This document shows, in pieces, positions 55,845 through 64,000 of a stretch of DNA of 64,000 bases. Positions within the stretch are counted from its first letter, which is position 1. Each line of letters starts with the position of its first letter. The notes under the pieces were generated by a model. The model did no database searches, was not told the DNA's origin, and saw nothing but the letters and a program-made list of their open reading frames with translations. The stretch covers positions 372,001-436,000 of the forward strand of contig JAIQDT010001093.1 in the NCBI GenBank assembly GCA_021521415.1. Reading direction: 5' to 3'. The DNA is from Bidens hawaiensis. Lineage: Eukaryota; Streptophyta; Magnoliopsida; Asterales; Asteraceae. A program made the translations under genes and the position numbers.

Positions 55845-56270
55845 TGTAGGTTCCTGGACGGATCGTACACGGGATGTCGCTAACAACGCAGGTGCGGAAT
55901 CCCTGCGTGGGTAGATACGAGTGTAGAGTATGTAGAGATCGAACACGAAAGCAATAAACCAACCACGTTATATTAATAACAACCACGTGACCCGAGGTCA
56001 CTGTTACAGACTATGACACGAACACGTTCACTGAACAACTGAAACAAACCCTAAAACTTTTTTTTTGTAAACTGTTCGCTGAACAGTATATAAACACGAC
56101 AACTTCGCCACAGGCGAAGTTGTCAATAACTTCGCTGATTCAACAAGTTCGCCATAGCGAACCTGTTGACAACTTCGCGTTTTACATAACTAAACATAAA
56201 CAAAACATAATTACATTACAGACTCGATTACAAATTGCTAGACTATGAACTACTGACACATGTACCAACA
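55845..56270 (-). repeat. E6 3' LTR
   Basis: 426 bp, TGTAGG...CCAACA on the plus strand. The minus strand has GACAACTTCGCC / GGCGAAGTTGTC arms around a 3-base loop (56098-56124) followed by a TTTATATAC TATA-like box (56094-56086). The purine-rich tract AAGGGGGAG adjoins it on the minus strand (about 56273-56281). Confidence 0.93.
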
Positions 56271-56335
56271 GACTCCCCCTTGGCAGTAGCTTCATATCTT
56301 GATCTTCAAATCTTGAGTCTTGTAATCTTTCATCT

Positions 56336-59097
56336 CTACGCGTGCGCCCCTTCTCTAACACATACCGACACCACCCGTTGATATTTCCTAGCTTGATCCT
56401 TCCAAGCAGGAATGTAGAAGATCTTCTTCTCGTTGAGCGCCTTCAGATCAGCCTTCGATAGATTAACAAGATGCATCGGGTCGTAAACCCGAAGTACTTC
56501 TTGTTCATCCTCATCTTCCATTACCGCCTCAGCTGTCTCGCAATCTACGTACCACCATTTTAGATCTTTGAGCACGTCCTTGGGCATGAACTTCATCGGT
56601 ACTTCTTTAAGGCACCGGATCGGTTTGTATTTCATAACCATCCAAGGTTTTCCATCAACTCTCAGATCTCTATCCTTGTCTTCGACAAGTTTTCATTTTT
56701 GTGGTTTCAGTAGCTCAAACTTTTTCTCTTTAACGCACTCTTTCCACACGATCTTCGCAATGATTCTAGCCATGTTATCTTCGCTTCTGTTTACCAATCC
56801 CAATCTGGCTAGATCTTTTACTTCACATTCTGGCAGTGTGTTTAGAGATCTCAACTTTCTCTGGAAGTACTGAACGCCATCGTACCTCTTGATCACAAAG
56901 AGCCGTAGCTGCTCGTCGTATAACCAGCAGATAATACCTTTCTTGGCTTCCGCGTATCCCTTAATATTGTAACTTTTTCTGAACATCTTAGGGACCGCCG
57001 GCTTCTTCGTCTTTACGAACCAGTGGGCACAACCTTCCTTCCAGTTCGGTTGTTCCTCCCACTCAGCATCTTCCTCAGCATTCTCATCACCCAAACCTTT
57101 TCCGTCAACCTCCGGAATCTCATGTTCCACGGAGTTATCAACAATCTCACTTTCTTCTAATACGTTTTCAACTGTAATCTGTTCTCCAATCCTCTCAATC
57201 TCATCCACTGGCAGCACATCATCTTCCATCATAAACTCATCATCCTCCTCATCCAACTCTTTCAATGCATCTATCATGTCTTCAACATCATCATCATTAT
57301 CAACTGTTACAACATCGTCACCAGCTGCATTTGTAGACTCCCCCTCAGTTGTGGAAGCCCCAAGAGCCTGAGAGGTTCTTGGCAGCTCACCACCTGCACC
57401 TTCTGGTGCATTGGGATCATCGTCATGATCTTCTCTTCGTTTAGTCCTCAACTCATCACCCCTACACGTCTTCTGGCATCTATAATTTTACCGTGTTCTA
57501 CCAGGAGGGCTGCTTGTAGTCGATTGGATTCCACTAGGCTCTGAATGGTCTTTGTCTGATCAGCAACAATCCGCTCTAGTGAAATAATCCTCTCGGAATC
57601 TGAAGTAGGCGTTGGAGTTGGCGGGACATCAGCAGAAGTGACCGCAGGTGGTACACTTGGTAACCCTGCAGTAGAAGTGATTGTCGACTCCACAAATCGT
57701 GCAACTACCACCGGTGGATTAAGCGGTTGGGGTGGTAGGGACACAATTGCTGGGGCCGACGTCTCGACCGCTGTAACCTGTGCTGTAGTAGTAATAAGAG
57801 ACATACCAGACAAGGCAGGTGGAGCAAAACGTACTAGCCTTGAAGATTCTCCAGCTCCCGAACCTATACCTCTCTGTTCTCTTCTTGAACGTCTAAGCAC
57901 AATCTGCACTGCCTCCTCTTCATCAACTTCTTCCTCATCCTCGTTTTCCGTTCTCGGTCTCTTTCCCGTAGTCCGTTCCCGAGACACCATAAGTCTTCTT
58001 GCCTCAGCAAACGTCTCGTCTAGATCAGAGTCAGCTACCGAAGTAGCTGCTCTGGTAACATCCATAAATTGAGGACCCGAGACATCCATATCAAACACAC
58101 CATGTACGCCAAAGGCAGCATTAAGATCAACGTCTTCAGCAGTAGACACAGCATGAGATACAGTAGCTGGCACAGCAGCAGAGGCAACAGTAGAAACCAC
58201 AGGCGCAGCTGATACAGCATGAGGTGCTGCCGCCTGATGTGGTTGGGGGTCTCTGAACTCGTCCCCTCCTGCAGGAACATACTCCGGGTTGATGAGATAC
58301 CCGAATAAAGGAGTATGCCTGGGACGCAGCTCAGGCTTGCTACGAGTGCTCGAGGTGCGGCACTGAGCAAAGATACGTTTCGTCACGCATTCTACGTATC
58401 TTATTGGGCGTCTCTGTGGCAGCGACGGAGCGACATGATTTAAAATCATCTGTAAGAAACGAGGATACATAGTGAATCGCTCGCGCGCCACAGCCCTTCG
58501 CTGACGATCAATCTCGTAAAAGATTAGCTGACTGAATGAATATCTGCGGTTGTAAGTCAGCGCTATCATGGCCGACTGCATCGTCGCGCCCATCCCGTCT
58601 GTTCCTGCCTTCCTGCCGGACATGCATACTATTAAAACATGCATCAGGAAGCACCACTGATCTAGCAGAAACCCTTTCCTCCTCTGCGAGTCCCCCAGCG
58701 GACCCGAATAACCCATCCTCAAATAAGCTCCATCCCGGAAAGGAGCTACGAACTCCGTTGGGTCATCTCTAGTTTCTTCACCGAACTGCAGAGCCAACCG
58801 TATGTCTTCCGAGGAAAACTGTATGTTGTGACCATTTACGGTTGCTCGCATCACCGGAGGCTCAGGCCTGCAATCGTAGTACACTGTCTGCCAAAAGTCT
58901 TCAATGTTAGGCAGAGAAATAGGCAGTGTATTTGTCAGCGCGTGAAAGACTCTTGATCGCAGGAGAAACGTAATAATCTCCCTGTAGTCTTCGACGCCTC
59001 GTGCGTCTGGATCTAACGTGATGTACTGGTTATGGGCTGGAAAGAATTGTCGTTGCTCATCACCATCATCACCACCAGCACCACCAATAGCAGCCAT
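56336..59097 (-). pseudogene. E6 ORF3
   Basis: The ATG at 59097-59095 (MAAIGGAGG) lies two bases after a 3' splice site. The N-terminal domain matches E2 (NIEDFWQTV, AYLRMGYSGPLGDSQRRK, SFSQLIFYEIDR, YPRFLQMILN, TPLFGYLINPEYVPA) and lacks the E2 frameshift. An Ala/Val-rich linker, an acidic run with RSRREQ, and a coiled coil follow. A net 28-base loss near 57460-57475 relative to E2 shifts the frame. The C-terminal half (EEQPNWKEGCAHWFV to VREGAHA) has one TGA near 56695. With those two lesions it would be about 920 codons. No membrane segment or known enzyme motif is visible. Confidence 0.85.
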
Positions 59098-59099
59098 AT

Positions 59100-59698
59100 C
59101 TGCACCAAACAAAACAAGTTAGACAGTGTGTAAGCAGCTCACAAGTTCGCTAAGTACCACGAGCGAAGTTGTGATTAAACCAGTACAGGCGAACTTATAG
59201 GTGAGGCGAAGTTAGGAACAACTTCGCTTCAACTGTAATTTCGTCTAAAACTGTTAAGTAAAATGGTATAGGCGAAGTTGATGATAAGTTCGCCTTATCA
59301 CAACATCGCCACAGGCGAACTTGAGTTCAAGGCGAAGTTACGGATAACTTCGCCACATGCGAACTTAAGCTTCAAAGCGAAGTTACGGACAACTTCGCCA
59401 CAGGCGAAATTAACCTCCTGGCGAAGTTGTGGATAACTTCGCCAAAACCTTAACTTCGCCTGAATCTGAAACGGCGACTGTTCAGATTCAAGGTTTAGAT
59501 CCGATGATTTCGGACCGATTTGACGATCCATCAGCAAAGAACAACATAGGTTAATGACATTGAGACGTAAAGGACGTCCATGAACACGTAACACAAAGGT
59601 GAAAAACTTGGTTTTGAAGGTTCGACGACCCGAGGTCTCGAACCGGGTAAAACTTATACCGAACGAGTATGGTTGGGAATGATATTAACAACACATAC
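59100..59698 (-). other. Predicted 5'-UTR intron of E6 ORF3, with GCGAAGTT array
   Basis: Donor TTCACG/GTATGTG at 59699/59698 and acceptor TTGTTTTGTTTGGTGCAG ending at 59100 enclose 599 bases. Between about 59130 and 59470 lie roughly fifteen GCGAAGTT/AACTTCGC motifs, like the gag leaders of E2 and E5. The first ATG after the TATA box is in the donor itself (GTATGT), so splicing would make the ORF3 ATG the first one. Confidence 0.68.
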
Positions 59699-59902
59699 CG
59701 TGAATCAACACTAGAAACAGGAAACAAAGATCGAAATCGGAGAGTAAACAAGATCTCGGATAAATATGGTTTTGATATTATGTTCGCCGGAGAATTTCAA
59801 AATATGTTACTGTTCCAGTATCAAAAACCTTATATAGGGCAGAGTTGGTTCAGGCGAAGTTACGCTTAACTTCGCCTAGGCGAAGTTAAGCACAACTTCG
59901 CC
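59699..59902 (-). promoter_or_regulatory. Predicted internal promoter and leader exon for E6 ORF3
   Basis: In transcription direction: two palindromes with GGCGAAGTT / AACTTCGCC arms (59902-59879 and 59877-59852), 15 bases, then TATATAAGG (59836-59828), then about 130 bases of exon with no ATG on the minus strand, then the donor at 59699. The palindrome-TATA module repeats the arrangement of the E2, E5 and E6 LTR promoters. Confidence 0.68.
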
Positions 59903-61220
59903 GAATTCAACAACTTCGCCCGTAAGTTCAAAATCAGCCCTTTAAGTTTGAATAATCTTGCAGTTAACATTAGAAGTTTCCAAAAAGAGTTAAACAAAAA
60001 TGATCATGTCCAAGTAACCAGTTTTATAATAACACAACTATAAAAATAGAAAAACTTATAAAAATTTTAACGAAATAAGGGATCAAATTTCAGTCTAGTC
60101 AGGGACCACTACGTTTTAGAAAAGATCCCAACAGGAATCATACTAACTATGTGACTGTCACTTGGATCCGTGTTTAGCTGTGTTATGACATAGAGAAACA
60201 GGTTGCAAGCATGTAAATAACTTAAATGGTTTTCATCGTTTCTGTGATACGGATTAAGGTTCAGTTAAGCTCAAAATTTTAAGTTGGCAACAACTCAGAG
60301 ATAATGATGTCTTCTATCTATTCTCAAAGCGTATTTGGCTATACCCAAGTCATCCCGAGTTGACTTCGACCCATAGTGTCTGATTAACTTGTATATACTC
60401 GTTGTCAGCTTCCCGTTCTCTTCTTACTCCAGACATGGGAAGTCTTGATTGTTATTATGTCTCATAAGTACTAAAAATATACATTTTTTTTTTTTTTTTT
60501 TTAACCAAACATTCTTATTGACTTCGGAGTACTAAACTACTGCAAGTCCCGAATCTGGATCACTGCAGTGTCTTGACATGCTTTCCTCACGGGAATCAGA
60601 ACACTCACGGGCTCGTGTATGACTGGGTAGTCACTTTTCTGCCTATCATTCGGAAAGATATGTGTGAAGACATTCAAAACTCTTAAGGAGTTTCCACGTA
60701 AATTCGAGTAGTTTAAGTTAGTATCACATACACTTTTACGCACCATAAAAATTTACCATGACATACAATGACTGTTCTAAAGCCTTTTAAGCCTAATAAC
60801 TTCACTAGTTAAGCACACACAATCAGTATATATATCATTTTCCAAGGTTGGATCAATTTTCTGTTAAACACAGCAAAGAACTTCTTACGAAGTAGTAGAC
60901 TTGAAACGTAATTTCATTTCCCATTTAAAAAAAATTTTGATTTCAATCGCCCCGATCACGTCAAAGTCGTCAGGTAAACGGCTATCCTGAAGATCCAATG
61001 GATCAACTGGACCGACCACATACAAGTATGTGTCCTTCTTACTATGTATGACCGACTAATTTTCAGCAACAGAAAGAAAACACACGTCATAACTGCCCCG
61101 ATCACTTTCAGTCTTCCGGTTAATGGCTATCCTCATTCTCTAAGTCGAAACGAGGACCAAAACATATCCGAGGATATGTCCATCAAACTGAGATAACCGA
61201 CTAATTTTAAGCAATAATGA

Positions 61221-61260
<40 letters not shown>

Positions 61261-61276
61261 AAACACAAAGGCATGG
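59903..61276 (-). other. E6 pol-to-ORF3 spacer with conserved blocks
   Basis: Non-coding. It contains T-runs on the plus strand at 60486-60503 and about 61227-61255 (A-runs in the transcript) and blocks colinear with the E1 spacer, including GTGTATGACTGGGTAGTCAC (60615) and two tandem blocks ending in perfect short palindromes (ACATAC..GTATGT at 61020-61033 and ACATATCC..GGATATGT at 61163-61180). The 60537-60746 open frame overlaps a conserved block but has no support as a gene. Confidence 0.6.
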
Positions 61277-64000
61277 TTACTCGGGATTGATCATCCAGTT
61301 TAGCTCAATTAGGTTTTGAAATCTGGATTTATCAAACGCTTTTGTAAACAAGTCAGCAAAATTTTCAAGTGTATCAACTTTTTCGATCTTGATCAGTTTC
61401 TTCTCAGCACAATCCCGTATGAAGTGATGACGAATGTCAATATGCTTAGTTTTACTGTGCTTCACGGGATTGTTAATTACTGAGATGGCGGGAGTGTTAT
61501 CAATTAAAATAGGAGTGAGTAAGAAATTCAGACCATAGTCGCGCAATTGTTGCTGAATCCACAAAACCTGAGAGCAGCAGTTGGATGCTGCCATGTATTC
61601 AGCTTCGCATGTTGAAATTGCAACTGATGTCTGTTTCTTGCACTGCCAGGAAACTAATCTTCCTCCAAGAAACTGACAGCCTCCTTTTGTTGACTTCCGA
61701 CTCTGATTGCAACCCCCATAATCAGAATCTGTATAAGCTACCAGTTCAACGTCTCCTCCCTTTGGGTACCACAACCCTAGCTTCGGCTTGCCCTTGAGAT
61801 ACCGTAGTATCCTCTTTGCACCTTTCAAATGAGATTCTTTCGGATTTGCCTGAAAACGTGCACAAAGACAAACAGCAAACATTATATCAGGCCTAGAAGC
61901 AGTTAAATACATTAATGAACCTATTATCGCCCGATACAGAGTTGGGTCCACATCTGCGTCACCATCTGATTCAGCACCCAATTTGTGATTGACGCAGATG
62001 GGAGTATCATATGGAGAGCTGTCCTCCATCTTGAATCTTTTCAGCACATCATGAACGTACTTCGTTTGATGAATGAACATCCCGTCCTTCTTCTGATCAA
62101 CCTGCAATCCTAGAAAGAAAGTTAGTTCACCCATAGCACTCATCTCGAATCGTTTCTTCATGACAGCTTCAAAATCCTGACACATGGATACTCTTGATGC
62201 AGCAAAAATGATATCATCCACGTAGACTTGAACCAGTAGGAAGTCACATCCTTCTCTCTTCACAAACAACGTACTGTCAATCAATCCCCTTTCAAAACCA
62301 TTTTCCAGCAAGTAGTCCGATAACGTTGAATACCAGGCACGAGGTGCCTGATGTAACCCATATAACGCCTTGCTCAACCTGTATACATGATCAGGAAAGT
62401 CTGGGTCAGGAAAACCCGGAGGTTGCTCAACATACACAACCTCATCAACTTTCCCGTTTAGAAACGCGCTCTTCACATCCAACTGAAATACCTTCATCTT
62501 TTTAAATGCGGCATACGCCAAAAACAATCGAATCGCTTCTAACCGGGCAACAGGAGCGAACACCTCATTGTAATCAATACCCTCTTGCTGATTAAAACCT
62601 TTAACAACCAGCCTCGCCTTATTTCTCACGATAATTCCCTTATCATCTCTCTTACATTTGAACACCCATTTTGTGCCTATAGCATGCACATTTCTTGGTT
62701 TTTCAACCAAGGTCCAAACTTCCATTTTCTCGAACTGAGCCAACTCTTCTTGCATGGCTTCGACCCACGAGCTGTCCTTTAAAGCCATTTGATAATTCTT
62801 TGGTTCAATTTGGCTTATAAAGCAGGAGTACAAACATTCATTCATTATACCCGTTTCTTTTATGCTTGTATAAACACAGGTGTGCTCATTCAAGCTACTT
62901 CTTGTTTGTACACTCGAGGACACATCACCTATAACGTTCTCCAATGGGTGATCTTTGTGAATTCTCGTGGCCGGAACAGCACCGACATGTAAATTGTCTT
63001 CCAAGTTCGAAGAGATCTCATCTATGGTTGTTTCTGGCTGAGAGTGAAAAGGATTAATAAATTCATCTTCAGTTGAGGCCGCAGGGGTATCGATCGTGTT
63101 TGATGTGGAAGGTTGAGATTTCTTAAAAATCTGATGTTGCAATATATTCTCTTCCTCATCAAGTATCATCTTCGTCACAGCTCTTTCGTCTTCTTCAGAA
63201 ATTTCCAAATTAGGTACGTTAAACGACTTAAAAAGTTTAACATAGTCGAAAAGCTCAGCAGGTCCATTGCTTGGTTTTGGCGGTTGGTAACTAGTAATGT
63301 CGGTGTTACAAACCACCTCCACCTTGCAAGTCGACGTATTGAAGACCCGTCTGTTGGGAGTCCCAACAACATAACCGACAAGGATTCCCTCATCAGCTAC
63401 TTCACCAAATTTCGAATTAGTCTTCAAAATCGAACAAGGAGACCCAAATGGTTCAAGACCGCACAAGTTGGGCTTCCTTCCGTGCATAAGCTCGTAACAA
63501 GTTTTTCCAAGTTTCTTAACTGTTAACACCCTATTTAGAACATAGCAGGCTGTAACAACTGCTTCAGCCCAGAACATCACAGGAAGCTTCGAGTCTGCCA
63601 GCATAGTTCTGGCTCCTTCAATTAACGTTCGGTTCTTCCTTTCAGCCACTCCATTCTGTTGCGGAGTATACGGAGCGCTGTATTGATGTTCAATTCCCTT
63701 CTGAAGACAGAAAATTTCCATTTCAAAGTTCTTGAACTCTGTCCTATTGTCACTTCTGATGAATTTAACTGATTTACTCATGACGTTCTCAACTTTTGTA
63801 ATTAGATTCTTCACCATTTGAGCCGTCTCGTCTTTCGTTTTCAGAAAATATACCCACGAGTATCGCGAGTAGTCATCAGTGATCACCAAGCAGTAAGAGG
63901 TACCTCCTAGACTTTGTACATTCACGGGACCGAAGAGATCCATATGAAGTAGTTCTAGAGTACCGGCAATTGAGTTAATCTTCTTGGTGAGATGGGATTT
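61277..64000 (-). CDS. pol: E6 pol: integrase, RT and RNase H (partial, continues beyond window)
   Basis: The frame is open from the window edge to the stop at 61277, over 900 codons. Integrase: [13 protein letters not shown] (63945), IRSDNRTEF (second catalytic Asp; the usual Gly is Arg) and QNGVAERKN (catalytic Glu). [37 protein letters not shown] and catalytic [11 protein letters not shown] (about 62210). RNase [31 protein letters not shown] and [10 protein letters not shown]. It is the only uninterrupted pol in the window and could have supplied enzymes in trans, although the Gly-to-Arg change next to the catalytic Asp may impair integrase. Confidence 0.94.
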   Translation of the reverse strand, partial: KSHLTKKINSIAGTLELLHMDLFGPVNVQSLGGTSYCLVITDDYSRYSWVYFLKTKDETAQMVKNLITKVENVMSKSVKFIRSDNRTEFKNFEMEIFCLQKGIEHQYSAPYTPQQNGVAERKNRTLIEGARTMLADSKLPVMFWAEAVVTACYVLNRVLTVKKLGKTCYELMHGRKPNLCGLEPFGSPCSILKTNSKFGEVADEGILVGYVVGTPNRRVFNTSTCKVEVVCNTDITSYQPPKPSNGPAELFDYVKLFKSFNVPNLEISEEDERAVTKMILDEEENILQHQIFKKSQPSTSNTIDTPAASTEDEFINPFHSQPETTIDEISSNLEDNLHVGAVPATRIHKDHPLENVIGDVSSSVQTRSSLNEHTCVYTSIKETGIMNECLYSCFISQIEPKNYQMALKDSSWVEAMQEELAQFEKMEVWTLVEKPRNVHAIGTKWVFKCKRDDKGIIVRNKARLVVKGFNQQEGIDYNEVFAPVARLEAIRLFLAYAAFKKMKVFQLDVKSAFLNGKVDEVVYVEQPPGFPDPDFPDHVYRLSKALYGLHQAPRAWYSTLSDYLLENGFERGLIDSTLFVKREGCDFLLVQVYVDDIIFAASRVSMCQDFEAVMKKRFEMSAMGELTFFLGLQVDQKKDGMFIHQTKYVHDVLKRFKMEDSSPYDTPICVNHKLGAESDGDADVDPTLYRAIIGSLMYLTASRPDIMFAVCLCARFQANPKESHLKGAKRILRYLKGKPKLGLWYPKGGDVELVAYTDSDYGGCNQSRKSTKGGCQFLGGRLVSWQCKKQTSVAISTCEAEYMAASNCCSQVLWIQQQLRDYGLNFLLTPILIDNTPAISVINNPVKHSKTKHIDIRHHFIRDCAEKKLIKIEKVDTLENFADLFTKAFDKSRFQNLIELNWMINPE

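Larger units (their letters stand above)
55845..64000 (-). mobile_element. E6: Ty1/copia retrotransposon with ORF3, 5' part outside the window
   Basis: The 3' LTR (55845-56270), polypurine tract, ORF3, spacer, RNase H, RT and most of integrase are present on the minus strand; protease, gag and the 5' LTR lie beyond 64000. The LTR and proteins are close to E2. It is inserted in the E5 spacer; TACTT precedes it but the matching right-hand repeat cannot be seen. Confidence 0.93.

Noticed and set aside
57638..58072. Plus-strand open frame of 144 codons in E6
   Set aside because: Antisense shadow of the same ORF3 linker.

Overview
The window is repeat-dense plant DNA, most likely from the daisy family (Asteraceae). 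The evidence for a plant is a set of Ty1/copia and Ty3/gypsy LTR retrotransposons with initiator-Met-tRNA primer sites, a Tekay-type chromovirus, and a broken cryptochrome-1 fragment. The family is an inference: the third open reading frame (ORF3) of the copia elements and the LTR styles recall Asteraceae repeats, and no database search was possible. No intact host gene was found.

Layout. Bases 1-2153 are LTR-like repeats. A 5'-truncated gypsy (Tekay) remnant lies on the minus strand at about 2154-5297. Unique host-like DNA at 5298-9206 carries a CRY1 pseudogene. E1 is a large minus-strand copia element (9207-37354, TSD TACAT). It contains two nested insertions: E2, a plus-strand copia element (14606-24267, TSD AGTAG), sits inside E1's ORF3; E3, a small non-autonomous LTR element on the minus strand (29607-31799, TSD AAGTG), sits inside E1's RT. 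Host-like DNA at 37360-39664 follows. E4 is a minus-strand Tekay gypsy element (39665 onward). Its 5' LTR is split by E5, a plus-strand copia element (48862 onward), which is itself split by E6, a minus-strand copia element (55845 to beyond the window end).

How the parts work together. The copia elements E1, E2 and E6 share the order LTR, gag, protease, integrase, RT, RNase H, long non-coding spacer, ORF3, LTR (E6's gag end lies outside the window). ORF3 is a large protein of unknown function with no visible membrane segment. In both E1 and E6 the ORF3 start codon lies two bases after a strong 3' splice site. In both, it is preceded by what looks like a complete internal promoter: a motif array, a TATA box, an AUG-free leader exon and a 5' splice site. 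The motifs upstream of these internal TATA boxes are those found upstream of the same element's LTR TATA box. E2 lacks the whole segment from mid RT/RNase H to the ORF3 acceptor; its junction falls exactly on GT...AG ends, as if a spliced RNA had been reverse-transcribed. The pol-to-ORF3 spacer is colinear and partly conserved between the divergent E1 and E6 families.

Nearly all coding regions carry stop codons or frameshifts. The best preserved is the pol of E6, open from 61277 to the window edge.
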